DNA of 64,000 nt from contig NZ_BONI01000017.1 in the NCBI RefSeq assembly GCF_016862635.1, positions 62,001 to 126,000 of the forward strand, in the 5' to 3' direction. Under the pieces are notes generated by a model, which did no database searches, was not told the origin of the DNA, and saw only the letters and a program-made list of their open reading frames with translations. This document shows positions 1 to 14,812 of the stretch, one piece after another. The position numbers were made by a program, and so were the translations under genes. The stretch's first letter is position 1; each line of letters begins with the position of its first letter. Source of the stretch: Catellatospora coxensis. Lineage in GTDB: Bacteria; Actinomycetota; Actinomycetes; Mycobacteriales; Micromonosporaceae.

Positions 1-1997
<1,997 letters not shown>

Positions 1998-2001
<4 letters not shown>

Positions 2002-3488
2002 ACCCTGGCACCACCGCGCGGCATGGCTCGGCCATGCCGCCCGCCGACCGACCCCGCACCTCCCCCAACCACGTGATCGTCATCGGGTACGGCATGGCCG
2101 GCGCCCGGCTGGCGACGGAGCTGTCCGCCGCGTCCGGCGTCGAGGTGACCGTGCTCGGCGCCGAGCCGCACCGGGCGTACAACCGCATCCTGCTGTCCAG
2201 CGTGCTGGCCGGCAAGCACGGCGAAATTGACATCACGCTGACCGAGGCCGCCGGGCACGGGGTGAAGACCCGCACGGGAGTCACCGTCACCGGCATCGAC
2301 CGCGCCGCCCGCACCGTCACCCTCGACGACGGCGAGCAGCTCGGCTACGACCACCTGGTGCTGGCCACCGGGTCGCAGGCGATCGTGCCGCCGATCCCGG
2401 GCCTGGAGCAGCCGCACCCGCGCGTGGCCACGTTCCGGACGCTGGCGGACTGCCGCCGCATCCTCGACGCCGCGCAGGGCGCGCGCACCGCGCTCGTGCT
2501 CGGCGGCGGGCTGCTCGGCCTGGAGGCCGCGCGCGGGCTGGCCGGCCGCGGCCTGGCGGTCGAGGTGGTGCACGGCGTGGGCCACCTGATGGAGCGCCAG
2601 CTCGACCCGGGAGCCAGCGCGGTGCTGGTGCGCACGCTCGCCGAGCACGGCGTCGCCGTGCACCTGGCGTCGTCGGCGACCGGGGTGAGCGCCGACGACA
2701 ACGGCGTGACGCTGCGGCTGAACGACCGCAACCTGCGCGCCGACCTGCTCGTGGTGGCCTGCGGGGTACGCGCCGAGACCGGCCTGGCCCGCGCGGCGGG
2801 GTTGCGCGTGGAGCGCGGCGTCGTCATCGACCAGCGCCTGGCCACCTCCGACCGGCGCATCTCGGCCATCGGCGACTGCGCGCAGTTCGGCGAGGTCGTC
2901 GGCGGGCTGGTCGCGCCCGCCTGGGAGCAGGCCAAGGTGCTGGCCGCCCGGCTCACCGGAGCCGACCCCGACGCGGTGTACGTGCCGAGTTCGCCGGTCA
3001 CCCGGCTCAAGGCCTCCGGCATCGACCTGGCCGCGATGGGCAGCCTGCAACCGGACGCCGCCTGCGAGGACGTCAGCTTCGCCGACCCGGCCCGGGGCAC
3101 GTACGCCCGCCTGGTCATCCGCGACGACCGGCTGACCGGCGCGGTGATGCTGGGCGACAACCCCAGCGTCGGCCAGGTCATCCAGCTCTTCGACCGCAAG
3201 GGCGTGGTGCCGCGCGACCGGCGCGCGCTGCTGCTCGGCCGGTCCCTGGGCGGCGTGGAGGCGCCGGTCGCCACGACCACGCCCGCGCTCATGCCCGACA
3301 ACGCCACCGTGTGCCAGTGCAACACGGTCACCAAGGGCGCGCTGGTGCGCTGCTGGCGCTCCGGCGCCCGCTCGCTCGACGACGTCGTCGCCCGTACTCG
3401 CGCCACCACCGGCTGCGGCAGCTGCAAGGACGCGGTTGACGGCATCGTCGGGTGGCTGTCCACCTCAGACAGTGTGGGGGTGTCCTGA
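1998..3488 (+). CDS. FAD-dependent pyridine-nucleotide oxidoreductase with C-terminal [2Fe-2S] BFD domain (NasB-like electron carrier)
   Basis: A 496-residue flavoprotein. An FAD Rossmann motif, VIVIGYGMAGARLATEL, lies near residues 27-43 after a roughly 25-residue polar N-terminus. A second, NAD(P)-binding motif, LVLGGGLLGLEAARGL, lies near residue 165. A BFD-type [2Fe-2S] domain closes the protein with C439, C441, C473 and C476. The architecture is the front half of NirB without the siroheme domain, which matches the NasB-type electron-transfer subunits of assimilatory nitrate reductases. It starts on the ATGA shared with the reductase stop, so I infer that it passes NAD(P)H electrons to that enzyme. 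Annotation as a second nitrite reductase large subunit would be misleading, because no sulfite/nitrite reductase domain is present. Confidence 0.85.
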
Positions 3489-3490
3489 TC

Positions 3491-3565
3491 ATGAGCGAAC
3501 GCAGTGAGCTCATCATGCGGCTCGAGGAACATGACGGAGCCGAGCGCAGCGAGGTGACGGCATGA
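3491..3565 (+). other. Mini-ORF / repeat element copy 1 (MSERSE family), 24 codons
   Basis: Two bases after the stop of the flavoprotein gene an ATG opens a 24-codon frame beginning MSERSELIMRL and containing AERSE. Its TGA overlaps the nirB start as ATGA. The last codons carry a GAGG seven bases before the nirB ATG, so they also supply its ribosome binding site. Copies at 6404-6478 and 10891-10962 share the layout. It may be a translated leader peptide or a dispersed repeat that happens to stay open in frame. Confidence 0.6.
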
Positions 3566-6060
3566 GCGAAAAGAAGAGGCTGGTCGTCGCCGGGTACGGC
3601 ATGGTGGCGCAGCGGTTCCTGGAGGCGTTCGCGGAGCGGGAGGCGCCCGGCTGGTCGGTGACCGTGCTGGCCGAGGAGGACCGTCCGGCGTACGACCGGG
3701 TGCGCCTGTCGGCCTGGTTCGACGACTACGACGCCGGGGCGCTGCACATGGGCGGCGCGCCCGACGGGGTCACGGTGCGGCTGAAGGAGGCCGTCACCGG
3801 GATCGACCGGGAGCGCAAGGTCGTGCACAGCCCGTCCGGCGAGACGCCGTACGACGCGCTGGTGCTGGCCACCGGCTCGCGGGCGTTCGTCCCCCCGATC
3901 GCGGGCAGCGACCTGCCCGGTGTGTTCGTCTACCGCACCCTGGACGACCTGGCCGCGCTGAAGGACTGGGCGACCGCGGACGGCCGCAAGGTCGGTGCGG
4001 TGCTCGGCGGTGGCCTGCTCGGCCTGGAGGCCGCGAACGCGCTGAAGCTGCTCGGCATCACCACGCACGTCGTCGAGTTCGCGCCGCGGCTGATGCCGCT
4101 GCAGGTGGACGAGGGCGGCGGCGCGGTGCTCAAGCGGCACATCGAGGCGCTGGACGTCACCGTGCACACCGGGCGCGGCTGCGCGGGCCTGGAGGGCGAC
4201 GCGGACGGCGTACGCCGGATGCTGTTCAACGACGGCGGCTCGCTCGACGTCGACGTGGTCGTCGTCGCGGCGGGCATCCGGCCGCGCGACGAGCTGGCCG
4301 AGCCGTCCGGCCTGGCCCGCGGCCCGCGCGGCGGCTTCACGGTCGACGCGGCCTGCGCGACGGCCGATCCGGCGGTGTGGGCGATCGGCGAGTGCGCGGC
4401 CCTGTCCCTCGACGAGGCCGGCGGGGTCTGCTACGGCCTGGTCGCGCCCGGGTACGCGATGGCCGAGGTGGTCGCCGACCGGCTGACCGGCGGCGAGGCG
4501 ACGATGGCCCGCCCCGACACCTCCACCAAGCTCAAGCTGCTCGGCGTGGACGTGGCCAGCTTCGGCGCCCCGTTCGCCGACGGTCTCGACGTGGTCGTCA
4601 CCGACCAGGTCACCGGCGTGTACGCGAAGCTGCTGCTCACCGACGACGCGAAGACCCTGCTCGGCGGCATCCTGGTCGGCGACGCCAGCGCGTACCCGAC
4701 GCTGCGGGCCTCGCTCGGCGGGCCGCTGCCCGCACCGCCGCTGGCGCTGCTCGCCCCGGCCGGTGACGGTTCCGTGAAGGCGGAGCTGCCCGGCACCGCA
4801 CAGGTGTGCTCCTGCCACGCGGTGACCAAGGACCACGTCACGGACGCCATCGCCGGCGGCTGCACCGACGTGCCGGGCCTGAAGGCGTGCACCAAGGCGG
4901 GCACCGGCTGCGGCTCCTGCATCCCGCTGCTCAAGCAGCTGCTGGCCGCGGGCGGGGTGGTCCAGTCCAAGGCGCTGTGCGAGCACTTCACGTACTCACG
5001 CCAGGAGCTGTTCGACATCATCCGGGTGCGCGGCATCCGCTCGTTCAGCGAGCTGGTCACCGCGCACGGCACCGGCCGGGGCTGCGACATCTGCAAACCG
5101 GCGATCGCGTCGATCCTGGCCGTGACCAACAGCGGGTACATCCTCGACGGCGAGGAAGCCGCGCTGCAGGACACCAACGACCACTTCCTCGCCAACATCC
5201 AGCGCGACGGCACGTACTCGGTGGTGCCGCGCATCCCCGGCGGTGAGATCACCCCGGAGAAGCTGATCGTGATCGGCGAGGTGGCCCGCGACTTCGGGCT
5301 CTACACGAAGATCACGGGTGGCCAGCGCATCGACCTGTTCGGCGCGCGGGTGGAGCAGCTGCCGCAGATCTGGCACCGGCTGGTGGACGCGGGCTTCGAG
5401 TCCGGGCACGCGTACGGCAAGGCGCTGCGCACGGTGAAGAGCTGCGTCGGCGAAACCTGGTGCCGGTACGGCGTGCAGGACTCGGTCGGCCTGGCCATCG
5501 AGCTGGAGCTGCGCTACCGGGGCCTGCGCGCCCCGCACAAGCTCAAGTCGGCGGTGAGCGGCTGCGCCCGCGAGTGCGCCGAGGCCCGCAGCAAGGACTT
5601 CGGCATCATCGCCACGGAGAAGGGCTGGAACCTCTACGTCGCCGGCAACGGCGGCTTCCGGCCCCGGCACGCGGACCTGTTCCTCACCGACGTCAGCACC
5701 GAGGAGCTGATCCGCACCATCGACCGGTTCCTCATGTACTACATCCGCACCGCCGACCGGCTGCAGCGCACCGCCGCCTGGCTGGAGGCGATGGAGGGCG
5801 GTCTCGACCACCTGCGTGCCGTCATCGTCGACGACGCGCTGGGACTGTGCGAGGAGCTCGACGCGCAGATGGCCCGCCACGTCGGGTCGTACGCCGACGA
5901 GTGGCAGGCCACGCTGCAGGACCCGCAGCGCCTCGCACGTTTCGTCTCGTTCGTCAACGCGCCGGGCACGCCCGACCCCGACATCAGCTTCGAGGTCGAG
6001 CGCGGGCAGAAGATCCCTGCCCGGGGTCCGGTGCCGGTAACCCTGGGAGGTGCCCGATGA
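3562..6060 (+). CDS. nirB: Nitrite reductase [NAD(P)H] large subunit
   Basis: An 832-residue NirB that reduces nitrite to ammonium in the cytoplasm with NAD(P)H. Domains in order: FAD/NAD(P) oxidoreductase (VVAGYGMVAQRFLEAF at the N-terminus; GAVLGGGLLGLEAANAL near 150); BFD [2Fe-2S] domain with C416, C418, C450 and C453; a second cysteine-containing BFD-like stretch ending GRGCDICKPAIAS; then the siroheme/[4Fe-4S] sulfite-nitrite reductase domain with C628, C634, C668 and C672. Length is normal for NirB. The start is fixed by MSEKKRLVVAGYG and by the ATGA overlap with the preceding mini-ORF. nirD follows with another ATGA overlap, giving a fully coupled nitrate-to-ammonium operon. Confidence 0.96.
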   Translation: MSEKKRLVVAGYGMVAQRFLEAFAEREAPGWSVTVLAEEDRPAYDRVRLSAWFDDYDAGALHMGGAPDGVTVRLKEAVTGIDRERKVVHSPSGETPYDALVLATGSRAFVPPIAGSDLPGVFVYRTLDDLAALKDWATADGRKVGAVLGGGLLGLEAANALKLLGITTHVVEFAPRLMPLQVDEGGGAVLKRHIEALDVTVHTGRGCAGLEGDADGVRRMLFNDGGSLDVDVVVVAAGIRPRDELAEPSGLARGPRGGFTVDAACATADPAVWAIGECAALSLDEAGGVCYGLVAPGYAMAEVVADRLTGGEATMARPDTSTKLKLLGVDVASFGAPFADGLDVVVTDQVTGVYAKLLLTDDAKTLLGGILVGDASAYPTLRASLGGPLPAPPLALLAPAGDGSVKAELPGTAQVCSCHAVTKDHVTDAIAGGCTDVPGLKACTKAGTGCGSCIPLLKQLLAAGGVVQSKALCEHFTYSRQELFDIIRVRGIRSFSELVTAHGTGRGCDICKPAIASILAVTNSGYILDGEEAALQDTNDHFLANIQRDGTYSVVPRIPGGEITPEKLIVIGEVARDFGLYTKITGGQRIDLFGARVEQLPQIWHRLVDAGFESGHAYGKALRTVKSCVGETWCRYGVQDSVGLAIELELRYRGLRAPHKLKSAVSGCARECAEARSKDFGIIATEKGWNLYVAGNGGFRPRHADLFLTDVSTEELIRTIDRFLMYYIRTADRLQRTAAWLEAMEGGLDHLRAVIVDDALGLCEELDAQMARHVGSYADEWQATLQDPQRLARFVSFVNAPGTPDPDISFEVERGQKIPARGPVPVTLGGAR

Positions 6061-6407
6061 CCACGGCGACCCTGACCATCACCTGGACGGCGATCTGCTC
6101 GTACAGCCGGCTGGAGGCAGAACGCGGCGTGGCCGCGCTCGTCGACGGCGTGCAGATCGCGATCTTCCGGACCTACTCCGGCGAGCTGTTCGCCATCGGC
6201 AACCGCGACCCGATCGCGGGCGCGCAGGTGATGTCCCGCGGCATCGTCGGCACCCGCGGGGACACCCCGACCGTCGCGTCCCCGCTGCACAAGCAGGTCT
6301 ACGACCTGCGTACCGGCGAGTGCCTGGACGTGGCCGGGGTGGCCGTGCCGACGTACCCCATCCGCCGCAACGGCGACGCGGTCGAAGTGGCTGTGGATAA
6401 ACCATGA
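6057..6407 (+). CDS. nirD: Nitrite reductase [NAD(P)H] small subunit
   Basis: A 116-residue Rieske-fold NirD starting MTTATLTITWTAICSYSRLE. It carries the family features GELFAIGNRDPIAGAQVMSRG and SPLHKQVYDLRTGECLD. The CxH pairs of true Rieske proteins are absent, as is normal for NirD, so it should bind no iron-sulfur cluster and act as the structural partner of NirB. The ATG overlaps the nirB stop. Its own TGA overlaps the ATG of a second MSERSE mini-ORF at 6404. An alternative frame over the same bases is open but Arg/Pro-rich and is not coding. Confidence 0.95.
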   Translation: MTTATLTITWTAICSYSRLEAERGVAALVDGVQIAIFRTYSGELFAIGNRDPIAGAQVMSRGIVGTRGDTPTVASPLHKQVYDLRTGECLDVAGVAVPTYPIRRNGDAVEVAVDKP

Positions 6408-6478
6408 CCGAGCGCAGCGAGGTCAACAGCAGGCTCAGCCGGCATGACGCGGCGGAGCGAAGCTCGGCCGTGTCATGA
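6404..6478 (+). other. Mini-ORF / repeat element copy 2 (MTERSE), 24 codons
   Basis: Starts on ATGA overlapping the nirD stop and ends on ATGA overlapping the start of the next gene at 6475, so it bridges two genes by four-base overlaps at both ends. It encodes a 24-residue peptide beginning MTERSEVNSRL with a second AERS block. It is exactly as long as copy 1 at 3491-3565 and matches it without gaps at about 50 of 75 bases counted by eye, including Leu11 and the HD pair at residues 14-15. Confidence 0.6.
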
Positions 6479-7560
6479 CGGAATTGGCGGGGTTCACGGT
6501 CGGGGTCACCGCCGACCGGCGGCGCGACGAGCTCGCCGCGCTGCTGGAGCGGCGCGGCGCGCGGGTCGTCATCGCCCCCGCGCTGCGCATCGTGCCGCTG
6601 CACGACGACTCCCAGCTGCGCGAGGCCACCCGGCGCTGCCTGGACACACCGCCCGACATCGTGGTCGCCAACACGGGCATCGGCATGCGCGGCTGGCTGG
6701 AGGCCGCCGAGGGCTGGGGCCTGGCCGACCCGCTGCGTTCGGTGCTAGCCGAGGCGTACATCGTGGCCCGCGGCCCGAAGGCCCGCGGCGCGGTGCGCGC
6801 CGCGGGCCTGCACGACCAGTGGTCGCCGGACTCCGAGAGCTGCGACGAGTGCCTGGCCCACCTGCTCAAGCGGGGCGTGGGCGGGCAGACGGTGGCGGTG
6901 CAGCTGCACGGCGACCAGCAGCCGGAGTTCTGCGCGTCGCTGCGGGCGGCCGGCGCCGAGGTCATCGAGGTGCCCGTGTACCGCTGGGCGCCGCCGCTGG
7001 ACTCGGCCCCGCTGCACCGGCTCGTCGACCTCGTGTCCAACCGGCTGGTCGACGCCATCACGTTCACCTCCGCCCCGGCCGTCGGCGCGCTGCTGGCGGC
7101 CGCCGGGCCGGGCGGGGACGCGGTGCTGGAGGCGCTGCGCGCCGACGTGATCGCCGCGTGCGTCGGGCCGGTGACGGCCGCCCCGCTGATCAGGCAGGGC
7201 ATCCCGGTCATCGCGCCGGCCCGGGCCCGGCTCGGCGCGCTGGTCCGCGCGATCGCCGACGAGCTGCCCCGGCGGGCGGTCACCATCCGGGTCGCCGAGC
7301 ACGAGCTGACCCTGCGCGGGCACGCCGCCATGGTCGACGGCGAGCTGCGGCCGCTGGCCCCGGCCCCGATGGCGGTGCTGCGCGCGCTGGCCGCCATGCC
7401 GGGCAAGGTGCGCTCGCGGGCCTCGCTGCTGCCCGCGCTGCCGCGCGGCGCCGACGAGCATGCCGTCGAGATGGCCGTGGCCCGGCTGCGTGCCGGTCTG
7501 GGGGATCCCGCGTTCGTCCAGACGGTGGTCAAAAGGGGCTACCGGCTGCCGGTGGACTGA
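6475..7560 (+). CDS. Uroporphyrinogen-III synthase-like protein fused to a C-terminal winged-helix DNA-binding domain
   Basis: 361 residues. The N-terminal 260 or so residues match the HemD family (FTVGVTADRRRDELAALLE, PDIVVANTGIGMRGW, AITFTSAPAVGALL, IAACVGPVTAAPLI). The last 95 residues resemble an OmpR/PhoB-type winged helix (LAPAPMAVLRALAAMPGKVRSR through VVKRGYRLPVD). This fusion is known in actinobacteria and is often placed next to nitrate/nitrite assimilation genes. It may supply the siroheme precursor needed by NirB, act as a regulator that senses a tetrapyrrole, or do both; sequence alone cannot decide. It lies last in the operon, coupled through mini-ORF copy 2. Confidence 0.85.
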   Translation: MTELAGFTVGVTADRRRDELAALLERRGARVVIAPALRIVPLHDDSQLREATRRCLDTPPDIVVANTGIGMRGWLEAAEGWGLADPLRSVLAEAYIVARGPKARGAVRAAGLHDQWSPDSESCDECLAHLLKRGVGGQTVAVQLHGDQQPEFCASLRAAGAEVIEVPVYRWAPPLDSAPLHRLVDLVSNRLVDAITFTSAPAVGALLAAAGPGGDAVLEALRADVIAACVGPVTAAPLIRQGIPVIAPARARLGALVRAIADELPRRAVTIRVAEHELTLRGHAAMVDGELRPLAPAPMAVLRALAAMPGKVRSRASLLPALPRGADEHAVEMAVARLRAGLGDPAFVQTVVKRGYRLPVD

Positions 7561-7587
7561 AACCGCCAACGGACGTATGGTCCCCGC

Positions 7588-8463
7588 GTGATGCGTTTCT
7601 GGGGCAGGCTGCTGGCAGCGGCGTTCGGCATGGCGGCGCTGGTCGGGGCAGCCCAGTTCGGCGTCGTTTATGGACTCGACGTGCTGCGCCTGGACCGCGA
7701 GTTCGTCGCGGGCACCGACAACGACTGGAACCTGCAGCTCACCTGGGTGGTGTGGTTCACCATCGTGGCGGTGGCCGGCGGGGCGACCTTCGCGGCCGGG
7801 CTGGCCCAGCGCGACCGCCGCCGCATCGGCGCGGCGGTGCGCATCGGCACCGCCGTGGCCGCGGCGCTGGGCGCGGCGGCGGCCGCCTTCCCGCTGACGT
7901 TGCAGCCCGCGCAGTACGCCCGGCTCAGCGCGGCGTTCGACCCGGGACTGACCGCCGCGATCGCGGTGTCCGCCGGAGTCGTCGCGGGCCTGTTCACGGC
8001 GCTGCTGGCGGTCGGCCGGACACCGCTGTCGGCCAACCTGTGGACCTGCACCGGCGCGGTCTGGCTGCTGGCCATCCTGTCCTACCTGGACAGCACCGAG
8101 TTCAGCCGCAACCGCGACGCGATGGGCGAGTACTACGACCCGACGCGGCTGGGCGTGCTCGACGTCAGCAACCTGGAACCGGTCCCCCGGGCGTCGTTCT
8201 CGCTGCCGGTGATCGCGCTCCTGGTCGGACTGACCTGCGGCCTGGTCGCCCGGCATGCCGGCCGGTCGCGGCTGCTGATCGCGCTGTCCGGGGCGATCGG
8301 GCCGCTGACGGTCGCGATGGCGTACGTCATCGGCGGCCCCGGCATCTCCCGCGCCCTGACCGACCAGGCCGACGCCTACCTCGGCGCGATGATCGCCGTC
8401 GTCGTAGGCCTCATCGCCTCCTCCATCATCGCCCTGGCCCCCCGCCGCCCCGGCGTCCTCTGA
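7588..8463 (+). CDS. Polytopic membrane protein of unknown function
   Basis: 291 residues, unrecognised. Hydrophobic stretches suggest about seven membrane helices (for example LLAAAFGMAALVGAAQFGVV, LTWVVWFTIVAVAGGATFAA, AIAVSAGVVAGLFTALLAVG, PVIALLVGLTCGLVARH, IALSGAIGPLTVAMAYVIGG and a C-terminal MIAVVVGLIASSIIALA). A polar loop lies near residues 160-200 (SYLDSTEFSRNRDAMGEYYD). The start is either the GTG at 7588 or the ATG at 7591; no strong Shine-Dalgarno sequence is visible. It sits 27 bases after the nitrate operon and converges on thiC across a long inverted repeat. No functional link can be shown. Confidence 0.75.
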   Translation: MMRFWGRLLAAAFGMAALVGAAQFGVVYGLDVLRLDREFVAGTDNDWNLQLTWVVWFTIVAVAGGATFAAGLAQRDRRRIGAAVRIGTAVAAALGAAAAAFPLTLQPAQYARLSAAFDPGLTAAIAVSAGVVAGLFTALLAVGRTPLSANLWTCTGAVWLLAILSYLDSTEFSRNRDAMGEYYDPTRLGVLDVSNLEPVPRASFSLPVIALLVGLTCGLVARHAGRSRLLIALSGAIGPLTVAMAYVIGGPGISRALTDQADAYLGAMIAVVVGLIASSIIALAPRRPGVL

Positions 8464-8467
8464 CGGT

Positions 8468-8544
8468 TGATCATCCGATTTGCCTGGCACATGGTCGTAT
8501 CCGGTCGCAAGATACGCACAGGTGCCAGGCAAATCGAACGATCA
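8468..8544. terminator. Long inverted repeat between convergent genes, probable bidirectional terminator
   Basis: Two 34-base arms (8468-8501 and 8511-8544) match at 29 positions around a 9-base loop. The core, GATTTGCCTGGCAC, is perfect. It fills nearly all the space between the membrane-protein stop (8463) and the thiC stop (8553). No long T-run follows on either side. Confidence 0.7.
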
Positions 8545-8552
8545 TCGGGCGG

Positions 8553-13730
<5,178 letters not shown>

Positions 13731-13735
13731 CGCGG

Positions 13736-13830
13736 CCTCCTCCCTGCGCCGGCATTACCCGGATCAGGTTCTACGGTCGGGAGCGAGAATCAGCTCCCCT
13801 CTCAGCCCGGTTCACCGGGCTCCCGTGGGG
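13736..13830 (-). promoter_or_regulatory. TPP riboswitch (THI element) controlling thiO-thiS-thiG-tenI-thiD-thiC
   Basis: On the minus strand the conserved blocks appear in order: ACGGGAGCC, GGGCTGAGAGG, GACCGTAGAACCTGATCCGG, and GGTAATGCCGGCG followed by CAGGGAGG. The 3' side of the aptamer runs into GGAGGAGG, the thiO ribosome binding site. Sequestration of the Shine-Dalgarno on TPP binding is therefore the simplest mechanism; no terminator hairpin with a U-run is visible between aptamer and start codon. Confidence 0.95.
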
Positions 13831-14063
13831 TTCTTGGTTCGATGTGGTTCACGTGTTACGCGTGTGTTGCCGTCCGTGACGACTGTCGGGAGCGTAACCC
13901 CGCGCGCACCCTGAGGCAACCCGTCCGTCGCCCAGCGCGACCCTCACCACACCCGCCGCCCGCCCCGGACACCCCCGTCGGCGGTTGCAGTTTCGGAGAA
14001 ACCGTCGCTTCCCGACGGCGGAAACGCGCAGTTTCCCCGAAACTGCCGACGATCGGGAACGGG
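13831..14063. repeat. Non-coding gap between thiE and the thi riboswitch with a structured inverted repeat (13987-14046)
   Basis: Arms 13987-14002 and 14031-14046 (GCAGTTTCGG(A/G)GAAAC, 15 of 16 paired) enclose a smaller hairpin, CCGTCG-CTTCC-CGACGG, at 14002-14018. It lies 17 bases after the thiE stop on the minus strand, so it could end the thiE transcript. The operon promoter should lie in the remaining 13831-13980, but no convincing -10/-35 pair was found. Confidence 0.55.
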
Positions 14064-14696
14064 TCAGCGCGCGACGGCCGCGAGCAGTTCCGCGACGGCG
14101 CGGGACGGGTCGGCGGCGTCGGAGACCGCGCCGATGACGGCCACGCCATGGGCTCCGGCGGCGAGCAGGTCGGGCACACGCGCCGCGGTGATGCCGCCGA
14201 TCGCGATGATCGGGGTGCCGGCGACCTGGCGCGCCACCGCGCGCAGGCCCTCGGGGCCGATGGACACCGGCAGCCCGTCCTTCGTGGACGTCGCGTAGCA
14301 GGGGCCCACGCCCAGGTAGTCGGCCCCGTCGCCGACCGCGCGCAGGGCGGTCGCGGGCAGCCGGGACGTCGCGCCGAGCACCGCGGCCGGGCCGAGCAGC
14401 CGCCGGGCCGCCGGCACGGGCAGGTCGTCCGCACCGACGTGGCCACCCGCGGCCCCGGCGGCGAGCGCGACGTGCAGCCGGTCGTTGACCAGCACCGGAA
14501 CCCCGACCGGGCGGCACAGCGCGACGATCTGGTTGGCCAGCTCGTACGCGAGCCGGTCGGTCCAGTCGTCCGCCGGCCGGAACTGGACGACCAGGTCGGG
14601 TGTGGCCACGTTGAGCGCGGCCCGGACCAGTGCGATCGGGTCCCGGCCGGGCCGGCTGTCGGTGATCAGATGGAGTCTCCCCAGCGCCATGGCCAT
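14064..14696 (-). CDS. thiE: Thiamine-phosphate synthase
   Basis: A 210-residue TIM barrel that joins HMP-PP and thiazole phosphate into thiamine monophosphate. It keeps the family blocks missing from the copy at 10959-11714: VPVLVNDRLHVALAAGAAGG, HVGADDLPVPAARRLLG (Mg/pyrophosphate binding), GADYLGVGPCYATSTKDG and GTPIIAIGGITAARVPDLLAAG. The start is either ATG 14696 (MAMALGRL) or ATG 14690. It is on the same strand as the thi operon but upstream of the riboswitch, so it is probably expressed separately. Divergent from the chitinase gene. Confidence 0.93.
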   Translation of the reverse strand: MAMALGRLHLITDSRPGRDPIALVRAALNVATPDLVVQFRPADDWTDRLAYELANQIVALCRPVGVPVLVNDRLHVALAAGAAGGHVGADDLPVPAARRLLGPAAVLGATSRLPATALRAVGDGADYLGVGPCYATSTKDGLPVSIGPEGLRAVARQVAGTPIIAIGGITAARVPDLLAAGAHGVAVIGAVSDAADPSRAVAELLAAVAR

Positions 14697-14792
14697 ACCC
14701 TATCGATTCTCATCGGTGAATGGGACAAGCCCCTCCGTGACAGCCGCCGTCTACATCGCCTCATCCAGATCACTGATTCTGTGAAAACTCTT

Positions 14793-14812
14793 TACAATTA
14801 CTTTGAATCGGT
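14793..14812 (+). promoter_or_regulatory. Possible promoter with very short leader for the chitinase gene
   Basis: TACAAT at 14793-14798 is a good -10, with a poor TCACTG at -35 (14770-14775). Transcription would start only about eight bases before the ATG at 14813. No Shine-Dalgarno is present, so translation may be nearly leaderless. The surrounding 40 bases are unusually AT-rich for this genome. Confidence 0.4.

Noticed and set aside
14700-14812. A chitin-responsive direct-repeat operator as in Streptomyces chi promoters
   Set aside because: The 12-bp direct repeats remembered for those promoters are not present.
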